Part shown: positions 24,635 to 33,193 of the stretch, piece by piece | How the letters are laid out: every line of letters starts with the position of its first letter | How positions within the stretch are numbered: position 1 is the first letter of the stretch | Assembly: GCA_034926865.1 (NCBI GenBank) | Contig: JAYFQP010000016.1 | Coordinates: 14,370-78,369, forward strand | Length of the DNA stretch: 64,000 nt | From: RGIG1902 sp034926865 | GTDB taxonomy: Bacteria > Bacillota > Clostridia > Oscillospirales > Butyricicoccaceae | Reading direction: 5' to 3' | Made by a program: the position numbers and the translations under genes | Notes under the pieces: generated by a model | Told to the model about the DNA's origin: nothing | What the model saw: only the letters and a program-made list of their open reading frames with translations | Database searches by the model: none

Positions 24635-25011
24635 TGATCTTTGGAAGCGCAATGAAAAAGCTGGATTACGAAAACGTATCCCGCAGCCTGCAGGTGATGG
24701 AAAGCCACATACGCAGCCTTCAGGAGCAGCTTGAGTATACCCTTTATAACCTCGACAGCGCTAATGTCACAAGCATTGACACCTGCGTTACCGATATCAC
24801 ATCAAATAATGGCGGTATAAGCATATCGGGCGGCAGCATTTCTCTTGTCGGAAGCTTGGGGGAGAAGGTTATCATGGGGAACCAGGGGGATATATTCAGG
24901 CTGGTGCTGGCGGGCAAGGGTGGCATACCTGCTTTGTACCTTGATAGCTCGGGAAGGATAGTCGTGGGCGAACAGTCCGAGATATATCTCGACTGCGGCG
25001 TTTGGGACTGA
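24634..25011 (+). CDS. Small phage tail protein with coiled coil
   Basis: 125 residues. An N-terminal coiled coil (DYENVSRSLQVMESHIRSLQEQLEY) leads into a beta-rich end with Gly/Ser/Ile repeats (GGISISGGSISLVGSLGEKV) and GIPALYLDSSGRIVVG. The layout suggests a short trimeric fibre or needle. The ATG overlaps the nozzle stop codon by one base (TGATG). No family was recognised. Confidence 0.65.
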   Translation: MIFGSAMKKLDYENVSRSLQVMESHIRSLQEQLEYTLYNLDSANVTSIDTCVTDITSNNGGISISGGSISLVGSLGEKVIMGNQGDIFRLVLAGKGGIPALYLDSSGRIVVGEQSEIYLDCGVWD

Positions 25012-25027
25012 CGGAGAAAGGAGAAAG

Positions 25028-26143
25028 ATGGCATCATATAATAAAGACGTCGATTATAGGGCCCTTATCGACAAGGCGGCATCGGTGGGAGACTACCGCA
25101 CTGCGGCCGAACTGGAAAAACAGCGGAACGAAAAGATAGCCGGCGAGGGCATGAGATATCAGACTACATCTGATTACTCGGGGTGGCTTGATAAGACAGA
25201 CTATGGAGAAAAGATTCAGTCCGCCGTGAATGACGGCAAAAGCAAGCAGGCTGTTTCTAATCTGCTTGAAAAAAGAGTGGACAAGGCTGGCTCAACTTTG
25301 GGAATGGGGCAATGGGCATATGACGACATATACGACATGGCTATGGAGTATCTGGCGACGGGGGTAAATGCGGGAACATATCAAAGCAGCTATTCTGACA
25401 GCATATCCGAGCTGCTTGACAAGCTGCTATCAAGGGAGGCGTTCTCTTATGATTACGAGAGCGACCCGCTTTACCAGAGCTATGCAGAGGTCTATGGCAG
25501 GGAGGGTAAACGGGCAATGGAAGACGCGCTTGGGCTTTCGGCTCAGAACACAGGAGGGCTTGCCTCGAGCTACGCCACGGCAGCGGCTCAGCAGGCAGGG
25601 AGTTATTACGGGTCACAGCTCGCAGGCAAGATACCTGAGCTTTACAAGCTGGCTTACGAGGTATATCTTGGTGAGGCCGAGTCCGATGTTCAGAACCTTC
25701 AGATGCTCTCAGAACTTGAGCAGAATGAGTATCAGCGGCACCGTGATTCTGTGGAGGACATATACAAAGACGCTGAGCTGGATTATGAAAAATATCTTGA
25801 TGAGCTGGAAGCTCAGCGGTATGATTCGGAGCAACAATACAAAAAAAGCCGCGACGCCGTAGAGGATCAGCGGTACGACACCGAATGGCAGTATGATCTT
25901 GACCGCGACGCCATAGATGACCGACGGTATGAGGCGCAGCTGGCAGCAAAGACACCTGCCAAAACTTCCTCATCCTCAAAATCGTCGTCTTCGGGAAGGG
26001 ACGACAGGAAAACCGAGGTCAGTGTCTATGGGCTTACAGGAACATATTCCCTGCCCGAGGCAGAGGCAATGGTTGCCATAGGCCTTGCCGAGAGGGTTAA
26101 GGAAAAGAGAAAAACAATATACAAAATAGCGGCAATGAATTAA
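25028..26143 (+). CDS. Probable internal (ejection) protein
   Basis: 371 residues, hydrophilic and helical, with Ala/Ser/Gln-rich stretches. SDPLYQSYAEVYGREGKRAMEDALG, then ASSYATAAAQQAGSYYGSQL, is a familiar pattern in clostridial phage structural proteins. Residues about 260-300 hold two and a half 18-residue repeats of the type RYD-x-E-x-QY-x(4)-RDA-x-ED. A Ser/Lys linker (about 318-333) precedes a small C-terminal domain. It is the last structural gene and, by analogy with short-tailed phages, may be delivered with the DNA. It ends at a strong terminator. Confidence 0.6.
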   Translation: MASYNKDVDYRALIDKAASVGDYRTAAELEKQRNEKIAGEGMRYQTTSDYSGWLDKTDYGEKIQSAVNDGKSKQAVSNLLEKRVDKAGSTLGMGQWAYDDIYDMAMEYLATGVNAGTYQSSYSDSISELLDKLLSREAFSYDYESDPLYQSYAEVYGREGKRAMEDALGLSAQNTGGLASSYATAAAQQAGSYYGSQLAGKIPELYKLAYEVYLGEAESDVQNLQMLSELEQNEYQRHRDSVEDIYKDAELDYEKYLDELEAQRYDSEQQYKKSRDAVEDQRYDTEWQYDLDRDAIDDRRYEAQLAAKTPAKTSSSSKSSSSGRDDRKTEVSVYGLTGTYSLPEAEAMVAIGLAERVKEKRKTIYKIAAMN

Positions 26144-26172
26144 AAAAAGCGCCTCTTAGGGGGCGCTTTTTT
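26143..26172 (+). terminator. Terminator at the end of the phage operon
   Basis: AAAAAAGCGCC / GGCGCTTTTTT, an 11-bp stem starting at the last base of the stop codon, with T tract. It closes the rightward phage transcript. Confidence 0.92.
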
Positions 26173-26195
26173 GTTTATCAGGTAAAAGCGGATAT

Positions 26196-26224
26196 TTGAC
26201 TTTTAATCGGCAAATATGTATACT
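26196..26224 (+). promoter_or_regulatory. Promoter for the RpiR regulator
   Basis: TTGACT (26196-26201), 17-nt spacer, TATACT (26219-26224). It starts host transcription immediately after the phage terminator. Confidence 0.82.
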
Positions 26225-26275
26225 ATATAAAATATAAAACAAAAAAGCGCGTCTTTTATGGGAGGTAATTTTGTT

Positions 26276-27148
26276 ATGTACAGCATAATAGAAGTCATTC
26301 ACGGCAAATACCATTCGCTTACAAAAAAACAGAAGGATATAGCCGACTTTATGCTGAACAATCCCGATGATATGTGCTTTGCCACGCTTAAACAGCTCAG
26401 CGCGGGGATAAATGTATCGGAGATGACTATCCTCAATCTTTGTACCGCGCTGGGGTATCCAAACTTCAACGAGGTAAAATACGAGTTCCGAAAATACGCC
26501 TCCGCGAGGCGCAAAGAGCTTGTCAGCCGCGATGACACATATGTGCTGCCCTATATACCTAAAGGTGAGCTGGAGGATCGCTCGGGGCTGTTTCGCCAGA
26601 TGTGTCAGGAAGAGCTTGATATGATAAACGGCTTTTTTGAAGGCCTGAGCATAGATGAGTATTATAAGGCAGCAAGGATGATTTGCTCGGCCAAAAGGGT
26701 GGTAATGTGTGGACGGGGCGTCTCGATGCAGCTTGCGGACTATATGATGACGAGGCTGACAATAAATGGGGTTCCCTGTATGTCGGTCAACTCAGAATCG
26801 GGAGACTCGGTTCAGGCCGCGCTTTATTTTATTGATAAGGATACGCTGTTTATCCCCATATCATTTCCGGACTATTATTTTATGACTGTCAAGCTGGCAC
26901 AGTTTGCAAAAACCAAAGGGGCGGCGCTTTTGGGAATAACCGACAGCACTCGCTCGGAGGTATCGTCGATATGCGATATGTGCTTCTATTGCCCTACGGG
27001 TACGAGGCTTTTCCTTAATTCTATGACGACGCCTATGATGGCGGTGAATTTTCTCACCATGGCTGTCAGCGTGGAAAAGAGCCGCAAGGGCGGAGATCAT
27101 GAGAGCCTTACGACAGAATTTTCCAAAATGTTTGACGGCGGATGCTGA
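26276..27148 (+). CDS. RpiR family transcriptional regulator (HTH + SIS)
   Basis: 290 residues. N-terminal HTH_6 (about 1-75: SLTKKQKDIADFMLNNPDDM, then TLKQLSAGINVSEMTILNLCTALGY) and a SIS sugar-phosphate-binding domain (about 125-250: AKRVVMCGRGVSMQLADYMM, FIPISFPDYYFM, ALLGITDSTRSEVSS). RpiR proteins sense phosphosugars, often from amino sugars. The ATG at 26276 follows GGGAGGT by nine bases. It lies directly upstream of a peptide ABC transporter that has its own promoter. Control of peptide or muropeptide uptake is a reasonable guess only. Confidence 0.88.
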   Translation: MYSIIEVIHGKYHSLTKKQKDIADFMLNNPDDMCFATLKQLSAGINVSEMTILNLCTALGYPNFNEVKYEFRKYASARRKELVSRDDTYVLPYIPKGELEDRSGLFRQMCQEELDMINGFFEGLSIDEYYKAARMICSAKRVVMCGRGVSMQLADYMMTRLTINGVPCMSVNSESGDSVQAALYFIDKDTLFIPISFPDYYFMTVKLAQFAKTKGAALLGITDSTRSEVSSICDMCFYCPTGTRLFLNSMTTPMMAVNFLTMAVSVEKSRKGGDHESLTTEFSKMFDGGC

Positions 27149-27228
27149 ATATTTAAAGTGTTTGCATAAATTGTAGAAAAAAGATTTGACGAAAAAGTGC
27201 AAAAAAGCTGGTATCAGTTGAGAAATTA

Positions 27229-27257
27229 TTGACAATAATTTAAGCAGATGCTATAAT
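27229..27257 (+). promoter_or_regulatory. Consensus promoter of the oligopeptide transporter operon
   Basis: An exact TTGACA (27229-27234), 17 nt, exact TATAAT (27252-27257), and TGC before the -10. This is the best promoter in the window. Confidence 0.93.
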
Positions 27258-27298
27258 CATCTAACGGGATAACTGTTATCCTGTCAGATGATTTTTTT
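27256..27298 (+). terminator. Terminator-like hairpin overlapping the opp promoter
   Basis: ATCATCT/AGATGAT outer arms and GGGATAA/TTATCCT inner arms are followed by seven T. The left outer arm overlaps the -10 element. It could stop read-through from rpiR; transcripts starting at about 27264 would keep only the inner stem. Confidence 0.6.
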
Positions 27299-27343
27299 AT
27301 TGAAATACTAAAAATCAAAAGGAAAAAGGAAAGGTGGATTATC

Positions 27344-29020
27344 GTGAAGAAGTTTTTAGCACTGGTACTCAGCCTGGTTCTATGCATGTCTATGTTCGCC
27401 GCATGCGGCAGCAATGATGCAAATCAGGGTGGGACAAACGGGGGGAAAAACACAGCCGCCCAGGAGTTCAGGACATACCTGGCAGCCGAGCCCTCAACGC
27501 TCGATATCAGCCGCAGGAGTGATACGTATTCAAGTAACATTCTTGCAAATACAGTAGAGGGCCTTGTCCGCAATGAAGACCATGACGGCAAATATGTCAT
27601 GAGCCCGGGCGATGCCGAAAAATGGGAGCCCAATGGCGACGGTACCGTTTGGACGTTCCATCTCAACAAGAATGCCAAGTGGTCTGATGGTGAGCCTGTT
27701 ACCGCACAGCAGTATGTTTACTCGCTCCAGCGCTCCGCTGACCCTGCGACAGGCTGCCCTAACAGCTTTTTCCTTCAGCCTATAAAGAACTTCTCCAAGG
27801 TCAACGACGGCACACTGCCTGTGACTGACCTGGGCGTTGAAGCAACAGATGACAATACGCTTGTCATCACTCTGGAAGCCGCCATGCCTTCTTTCCTTGA
27901 CATGTGCTCCGGAACGATCTATTATCCTCTGCGTAAAGACATCGTAGAGAAGTATGGCGACAAATTTGGTTCCGAAGCTGAGAACTTCATCGGCAACGGC
28001 CCATTCAAGATCCAAAGCTGGACGCATAACAGCGCCATCGTCCTTGTAAAGAATGAAAATTACTGGGATGCTAAGAGCGTCAAGCTTGAGAAGGTAACTT
28101 TCAATATCATGACCGATGAGAACACATATTATAATGCTTTTCAGAGCGGAGAGCTCGATTATGTTTCAACGGGCTCTGCAGAATGGCTTGGAAAGTTTGC
28201 TGATAATAAGGACAACACAGCCATTAAATACCCCACAGCTACACTAACCTATTCATTCTATAATAATCAAGATGCGCTATTTAAGAATGTCAACGTTCGT
28301 AAGGCTTTCACTCTGTCTATCGATAGAGAAGAGCTTAACCAGATGTGCTTCAGCGGGCTTAGAACACCAACCTACGGCTGGGTAGTTCCTACAATCTCTG
28401 TAGGCGAGACCAACTTCAGGAAGGCTTCCGGCGATATTATCAAGGATATGCAGGCCGATCTTAAGTCACAGGGCAAGACCGCAAAGGATCTGCTGATCGA
28501 GGGAATGAAGGAGCTTGGCCTTGGCGAAGATCCGTCCACCCTTAAGGTCACTTTCTCTCTGGCAGGAACATCTGATTGGTACAGAACACTGGGCGATTAC
28601 CTCCAGCAGACATATCTTAAAGAGCTTGGCGTAAAAGTCGAGATCAGCTTCGCCGAGTGGGGCATCTTCTATGACAACGTACAGAAGGGCAACTATCAGA
28701 TCGGCTTCATGGGCTGGGGCGCTTATTATAATGACCCGTATGATGTACTTTCGCTGTTCGTTTCCAGCACTGACGCTATCGAGACCGGCTGGTCCAGCAC
28801 AAAGTATGACGAGCTTATAGCCAAGGGTGCTGTCGAGATGGATGCAGAAAAGAGAATACAGGACTATAAAGATGCCGAGCATATTCTTATCCAAGACGAG
28901 TGCGTTGCTTCTCCTCTGGCGACTGCAAACATGAACATCTTTGTTAAGAGCTATGTAAAGAACTATCCTCAGGGTGCTTTCAGCAACTCCGGCCTCAAGT
29001 ATGTTGAAATTGTAAAATAA
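27344..29020 (+). CDS. oppA: Oligopeptide ABC transporter, substrate-binding lipoprotein
   Basis: 558 residues. Lipoprotein signal with lipobox ending at Cys21 (MFAAC), then the SBP_bac_5 fold: the early motif PSTLDISRRSDTYSSNIL, WTFHLNKNAKWSDGEPVTAQ, NFIGNGPFKIQSW and KNENYWDAKSV, and DWYRTLGDYLQQTYLKELGV near the C-terminus. It captures peptides outside the membrane and hands them to the permeases encoded next. Codon use is biased toward highly expressed genes. A stable hairpin separates it from the permease genes, a common way to give more binding protein than membrane components. Whether it favours di- or oligopeptides cannot be told. Confidence 0.92.
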   Translation: MKKFLALVLSLVLCMSMFAACGSNDANQGGTNGGKNTAAQEFRTYLAAEPSTLDISRRSDTYSSNILANTVEGLVRNEDHDGKYVMSPGDAEKWEPNGDGTVWTFHLNKNAKWSDGEPVTAQQYVYSLQRSADPATGCPNSFFLQPIKNFSKVNDGTLPVTDLGVEATDDNTLVITLEAAMPSFLDMCSGTIYYPLRKDIVEKYGDKFGSEAENFIGNGPFKIQSWTHNSAIVLVKNENYWDAKSVKLEKVTFNIMTDENTYYNAFQSGELDYVSTGSAEWLGKFADNKDNTAIKYPTATLTYSFYNNQDALFKNVNVRKAFTLSIDREELNQMCFSGLRTPTYGWVVPTISVGETNFRKASGDIIKDMQADLKSQGKTAKDLLIEGMKELGLGEDPSTLKVTFSLAGTSDWYRTLGDYLQQTYLKELGVKVEISFAEWGIFYDNVQKGNYQIGFMGWGAYYNDPYDVLSLFVSSTDAIETGWSSTKYDELIAKGAVEMDAEKRIQDYKDAEHILIQDECVASPLATANMNIFVKSYVKNYPQGAFSNSGLKYVEIVK

Positions 29021-29036
29021 GAGACCGAAACAATCA

Positions 29037-29069
29037 CCGGCGGCCATGAAATTCCTTTATGGCCGCCGG
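29037..29069 (+). terminator. Intercistronic hairpin between binding protein and permeases
   Basis: CCGGCGGCCAT / ATGGCCGCCGG, an 11-bp perfect stem with an 11-nt loop and no long T tract. It probably gives partial termination or mRNA protection. Confidence 0.65.
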
Positions 29070-29113
29070 AGCTTTATCCGTTTAAAGCGGAAGTATGAAA
29101 GGAAGCAACTAAT

Positions 29114-30046
29114 TTGACTAAGTATATCCTCAAAAGACTGGGGCTTATGCTGCTCACCCTGTTTGTCGTTGTGACGGTCACGTTCTTTATGATGAGAGCC
29201 ATACCGGGCGATCCTCTGGCCAGTATGGCAAGAAGCCTGCCGGAGCAGACAAAAGCCAATTATTATGCGAAGTATGGCCTCGACAAATCTCTTTTCGAGC
29301 AGTATGTCATTTATCTTAAAAATATGATTAAGGGAGATCTTGGCGAAAGCCTTGTTTATCCCGGACGCTCAGTAAGCGATACAATAGCAAATACCTCCCC
29401 CATATCGGCATCGGTGGGCGGAATAGCCCTTGCCATAGGGCTTATAATCGGTGTTGGGGCGGGGATAGTGGCCGCGCTCAACAAAAACAAGTGGCCGGAT
29501 TATGTAGTGATGTTTATAGCAATACTGGGAATAACGATACCTGTATTTGTTCTGGCTTCGCTTTTGCAGTACCTGTTCTCGGTCAAGCTCGGGTGGCTCC
29601 CCACATCAGGATGGGGAGAGGCGAAGCATAAGGTTATACCCGTTATAGTCTTGTCTTTCGGCACAATAGCGACATATGCCCGCTATATCAAGTCAAGCAT
29701 GCTTGACACCCTCAGCCAGGACTATGTCCTGACGGCAAGGGCAAAGGGCTTAAGCGAGTTTCAGGTAATCTCCAGACATGTAATGCGAAACTCGCTGCTT
29801 CCAGCGATAACGATTCTTGCCGGACGCATAGTGGGCATTTTTACGGGCGCCTTCGTCGTCGAGAAAATGTTCAGCATTCCGGGTATCGGCTTCTACTATA
29901 TAAGCTCTGTCAATAATAACGACTATACTATGATACTTGGGACGACTATTTTCTATGCCGCCCTGTTCGTTGTCGTGCAGTTTATCGTTGACTTTGTCTA
30001 TACGCTGGTAGATCCCCGAATTCGTATCGTCGCCGACAAGAACTGA
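29114..30046 (+). CDS. oppB: Oligopeptide ABC transporter permease (OppB/DppB type)
   Basis: 310 residues, six membrane segments. N-terminal YILKRLGLMLLTLFVVVTVTFFM with AIPGDPL is diagnostic for OppB/DppB permeases. The ATPase-coupling EAA loop is seen as DYVLTARAKGLSEFQVISRHVMRNSLLPAI. It forms the channel with the next gene's product. I keep the TTG at 29114, with GGAAG upstream; the spacing to the oppC gene is 11 nt. Confidence 0.92.
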   Translation: MTKYILKRLGLMLLTLFVVVTVTFFMMRAIPGDPLASMARSLPEQTKANYYAKYGLDKSLFEQYVIYLKNMIKGDLGESLVYPGRSVSDTIANTSPISASVGGIALAIGLIIGVGAGIVAALNKNKWPDYVVMFIAILGITIPVFVLASLLQYLFSVKLGWLPTSGWGEAKHKVIPVIVLSFGTIATYARYIKSSMLDTLSQDYVLTARAKGLSEFQVISRHVMRNSLLPAITILAGRIVGIFTGAFVVEKMFSIPGIGFYYISSVNNNDYTMILGTTIFYAALFVVVQFIVDFVYTLVDPRIRIVADKN

Positions 30047-30057
30047 GGGGGAACAAC

Positions 30058-30978
30058 ATGGATAATATTTCAAAAGAAAAGTTTACTATAATAGGCGTAA
30101 AGCCCGGAGAGGGAGAGATAATCGCCCGCCCGAGAATAAGCTATATGAAGGATGCCTGGCGCAGGTTTAAGGAAAACAAAACTGCCCTCGTCGCATTTAT
30201 AATTCTTGCCATACTTATATTCATGTGCGTCTTCGGCCCCGCTATAAGCGGTTATGCCTTTGAGGAGGTTGACAAGGGAGCAATAAATCAGTCTCCCGGC
30301 GCGGCGCATTGGTTCGGGACGGATAAGCTGGGGCGCGATATCTTCGCCAGAGTATGGATTGGCGGCCGCGTATCTATGATAATCGGCCTTGTGGGCGCAT
30401 TGATATCCTCCGTTGCTGGATGCCTTTACGGCGGCATTTCGGCATACTTCGGAGGGACCGTAGATAATGTCATGATGCGTATCGTTGAGGTTATCATAAG
30501 CGTGCCTTATCTTATAGTTGTTATACTGCTCTCTGTTATTTTGGGAAACAGCAGTATCTTTACCCTAATTCTCGCTATGACGCTGACAGGCTGGTGCAGC
30601 ACGGCAAGGCTTGTCAGGGGCCAGATGCTACAGATCAAGAGCCAGGAATATATACTGGCGTCTCAGGGCCTTGGGGTTTCCCCGGGAAGGATCATACGCA
30701 AGCATATGATACCGAATACCCTGAATGTCATCATTGTTGCAATTACTTTTGATATACCAAGCTATATTTTCTCCGAGGCATTTTTGAGCTATATAGGTCT
30801 TGGTATCCAGCCCCCGAATACAAGCTGGGGTGCTCTGGCCTATGCCGCACAAAGCCAGTTCATGTTTTATCCTTACCAGCTCTTCTTCCCGGGAATCATG
30901 ATCGCGCTTACCATGCTGTCCTTTACGCTGCTTGGCGATGGGCTGAGGGATGCGCTTGATCCCAAGCTAAGAAAGTAG
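30058..30978 (+). CDS. oppC: Oligopeptide ABC transporter permease (OppC/DppC type)
   Basis: 306 residues, six membrane segments. A cytoplasmic N-terminus (about 40 residues, RISYMKDAWRRFKENKTALVAF) precedes the first segment, then HWFGTDKLGRDIFARVW, the OppC signature. The EAA loop reads EYILASQGLGVSPGRIIRKHMIPN, and SYIGLGIQPPNTSWG follows. It pairs with the OppB-type permease. GAGGGGG lies before the ATG. Confidence 0.92.
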   Translation: MDNISKEKFTIIGVKPGEGEIIARPRISYMKDAWRRFKENKTALVAFIILAILIFMCVFGPAISGYAFEEVDKGAINQSPGAAHWFGTDKLGRDIFARVWIGGRVSMIIGLVGALISSVAGCLYGGISAYFGGTVDNVMMRIVEVIISVPYLIVVILLSVILGNSSIFTLILAMTLTGWCSTARLVRGQMLQIKSQEYILASQGLGVSPGRIIRKHMIPNTLNVIIVAITFDIPSYIFSEAFLSYIGLGIQPPNTSWGALAYAAQSQFMFYPYQLFFPGIMIALTMLSFTLLGDGLRDALDPKLRK

Positions 30979-30988
30979 AGGAAGATAT

Positions 30989-32011
30989 ATGGATAAGATT
31001 TTACAGGTAAAAGACCTCAGTGTCTCCTTCAACACATATGTCGGAGAGGTAAAGGCGGTAAGAGGCGTAAGCTTTGATATAGCCCCGGGCGAAACTCTGG
31101 CTTTCGTAGGCGAATCCGGCTGCGGAAAGACCGTAACAGCCAAAGCGATCATGCGGCTTCTTCAGCCTCCGTTTTCCGTTATCAAGGAGGGAAGCTCGGT
31201 CATGTTTGAGGATACCGAGGTTCTTGATATGGGCAAAAGGGAGCTTAGAGAATACAGGGGAAATGATGTCAGCATGATATTCCAAGACCCCATGACGTCC
31301 CTTAACCCCACGATGACCTGCGGCAAGCAGATAATGGAGTCGCTCATGCTTCACAGGGGCATGGATAAAGCGCAGGCAAGGCAGGCCGCCATCGACACAC
31401 TTACACTTGTCAAGATACCTGATGCGGAAAAGCGCGTTGATGAATACCCTCACCAGATGTCGGGCGGAATGCGCCAGCGCGTGATGATTGCCATCGCCAT
31501 CTCCTGCGAACCGAAAATACTGATAGCGGATGAGCCGACGACAGCCCTTGACGTAACGATACAGGCTCAGATAATCGACCTTTTAAGGGAGCTTAAGGAA
31601 AAGCTTGGCATAGCTATCATACTGGTCTCCCATGACCTCGGCGTTGTGGCCAACTTTGCCGACCGAATACAGGTCATGTATGCCGGTCAGATACTTGAGC
31701 GTGGAACGGCACACGAGATATTCTATGAATCAAAGCATCCTTATACATGGGCGCTTTTAAGCTCGGTTCCAAAGCTCGGCACAGAAATTAAGCATCAGCT
31801 TTATTCCCTTGGGGGTACTCCTCCTGATCTCCTGCTGCCGCTTGAATGCTGCCCGTTTGCCGCCAGGTGCGAATATTGTATGCCTATCTGCCGCGAGCGC
31901 AATCCGCAGGAGCAGAAGCTAAGCGATACTCATGGCGTTTCCTGCTGGCTGCTTCATCCCGACGCGCCCAAGGTGAAATCCTTTAACGAAAGGCAAAGGG
32001 AAGAGATATGA
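30989..32011 (+). CDS. oppD: Oligopeptide ABC transporter ATPase (OppD/DppD type)
   Basis: 340 residues. ABC ATPase with Walker A GESGCGKTVTAKA, Q-loop MIFQDPMTSLNP, signature MSGGMRQRV, Walker B ILIADEPTTALDVT and the H-loop VSHD. The C-terminal extension carries the oligo_HPY region (GGTPPDLL, CPFAARC...CMPICRERNP), where the four cysteines suit the Fe-S cluster reported for some DppD-type ATPases. It overlaps the OppF start by 4 nt (ATGA). Confidence 0.93.
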   Translation: MDKILQVKDLSVSFNTYVGEVKAVRGVSFDIAPGETLAFVGESGCGKTVTAKAIMRLLQPPFSVIKEGSSVMFEDTEVLDMGKRELREYRGNDVSMIFQDPMTSLNPTMTCGKQIMESLMLHRGMDKAQARQAAIDTLTLVKIPDAEKRVDEYPHQMSGGMRQRVMIAIAISCEPKILIADEPTTALDVTIQAQIIDLLRELKEKLGIAIILVSHDLGVVANFADRIQVMYAGQILERGTAHEIFYESKHPYTWALLSSVPKLGTEIKHQLYSLGGTPPDLLLPLECCPFAARCEYCMPICRERNPQEQKLSDTHGVSCWLLHPDAPKVKSFNERQREEI

Positions 32012-32985
32012 GCGAAAAATTATTAGAGGTCGAGAACCTTTGCAAGTATTTCTCTGCCGGCAGAAATCAGACGCTTAAGGCAGTTGACAATGTTTCTTTC
32101 TATATCAACAAGGGCGAGACTCTCGGCCTTGTGGGCGAATCGGGCTGCGGCAAGACTACCTGCGGCCGCACAGTCGCCAAGCTTTATCACCCCACCTCCG
32201 GAAGCGTTCTCTTTGAAAACGAGGATGTCAGCAGGCTCAGGGGAAAGGAGCTTATTGGCTTCAAGAAGAATGTCCAGATGATATTTCAGGACCCCTATTC
32301 TTCCCTTGATCCGCGCATGACGATAGCCGAGATAATCGGCGAGGGCATGGACGTTCACTTTGATTATTCCGGCAAAGAGAAGAACGACAAGGTCACCGAG
32401 CTTTTGTCAAGAGTTGGCCTCACGGAGGATTATGCCAACCGCTTTGCCCATGAGCTTTCGGGCGGGCAGCGCCAGCGCGTCGGTATAGCAAGGGCTTTGG
32501 CCGTCGAGCCCGAGTTCATAGTCTGCGATGAGCCGATATCGGCGCTTGACGTTTCGATACAGGCCCAGATAGTCAACCTTCTCATAAAACTTCAGAGGGA
32601 GAACGGGCTGACATATCTCTTTATATCCCATGACCTTTCGATGGTGAGGCATATATCCGACAGGGTTGGGGTTATGTACCTTGGCAGCCTTGTAGAGTTA
32701 GCCAGCAGCAGCGATATTTTCTCGCGCCAGCTTCACCCTTATACCAAGGCTTTGCTCTCGGCGATACCGACGGCAGACCCAGAGGCGGAAAAAAAGCGCG
32801 TCAGGGTGCCTATAAAGGGCGAAGTCCCAAGCCCGATCAACCCGCCTTCGGGCTGTAAGTTCCGCACCAGGTGCAGTCATGCAACAGATATCTGCGCAAA
32901 AGAGGCACCTGTTCTTACAGAGGTTGTGCCCGGCAGGTTCACAGCGTGCCACCACTGGCAGGAGGCCATGCAGGCTGAGTTTTAA
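32008..32985 (+). CDS. oppF: Oligopeptide ABC transporter ATPase (OppF/DppF type)
   Basis: 325 residues. Walker A GESGCGKTTCGRT, Q-loop MIFQDPYSSLDPRMT, signature LSGGQRQRVGIARAL, Walker B FIVCDEPISALDVS, H-loop ISHDLSMV. The C-terminal oligo_HPY part reads GEVPSPINPPSGCKFRTRC...CAKEAP with Cys residues as in the partner ATPase. It forms a heterodimer with OppD to drive import. It is the last gene of the operon. Confidence 0.93.
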   Translation: MSEKLLEVENLCKYFSAGRNQTLKAVDNVSFYINKGETLGLVGESGCGKTTCGRTVAKLYHPTSGSVLFENEDVSRLRGKELIGFKKNVQMIFQDPYSSLDPRMTIAEIIGEGMDVHFDYSGKEKNDKVTELLSRVGLTEDYANRFAHELSGGQRQRVGIARALAVEPEFIVCDEPISALDVSIQAQIVNLLIKLQRENGLTYLFISHDLSMVRHISDRVGVMYLGSLVELASSSDIFSRQLHPYTKALLSAIPTADPEAEKKRVRVPIKGEVPSPINPPSGCKFRTRCSHATDICAKEAPVLTEVVPGRFTACHHWQEAMQAEF

Positions 32986-33009
32986 TAATTCAAAGGTTAT
33001 GATAAAAAC

Positions 33010-33033
33010 GCCCTCTCCCATACAGGAGGGGGC
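33010..33033 (+). terminator. Hairpin after the opp operon
   Basis: GCCCTCTCC / GGAGGGGGC (one G-U pair) with a CATACA loop, 25 nt after the oppF stop. The T tract is poor, so termination may be incomplete or Rho-dependent. Confidence 0.5.
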
Positions 33034-33132
33034 GCTTTGGCGTGCAAATGGCCATGAAACTGATACAAGCAAAGCAGAAGATGAACCACTAGCTGAAATC
33101 AATAAATTAGCTGAACTCGGATAGTTATAAAA

Positions 33133-33168
33133 GGTGCTTGGACAAAATTTGCATTTTGCCCAAGCACC
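33133..33168. terminator. Bidirectional terminator before desulfoferrodoxin
   Basis: GGTGCTTGG / CCAAGCACC with an inner AAAAT/ATTTT pairing. T-rich flanks on both strands fit termination of the minus-strand desulfoferrodoxin gene and of residual opp transcription. Confidence 0.85.
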
Positions 33169-33193
33169 ATCTGTTTTTAAAGAAAGAGTATCT

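Noticed and set aside
12468..26172. Phage block as a tailocin (phage-tail bacteriocin)
   Set aside because: No sheath, tube, tape-measure or baseplate genes; instead capsid, portal and terminase of a short-tailed virus are present.
33043..33124. Short coding-like fragment after the opp operon (SKAEDEPLAEINKLAELG-like product)
   Set aside because: It vaguely resembles a SHOCT-type tail but has no start with a ribosome site and is too short to call.
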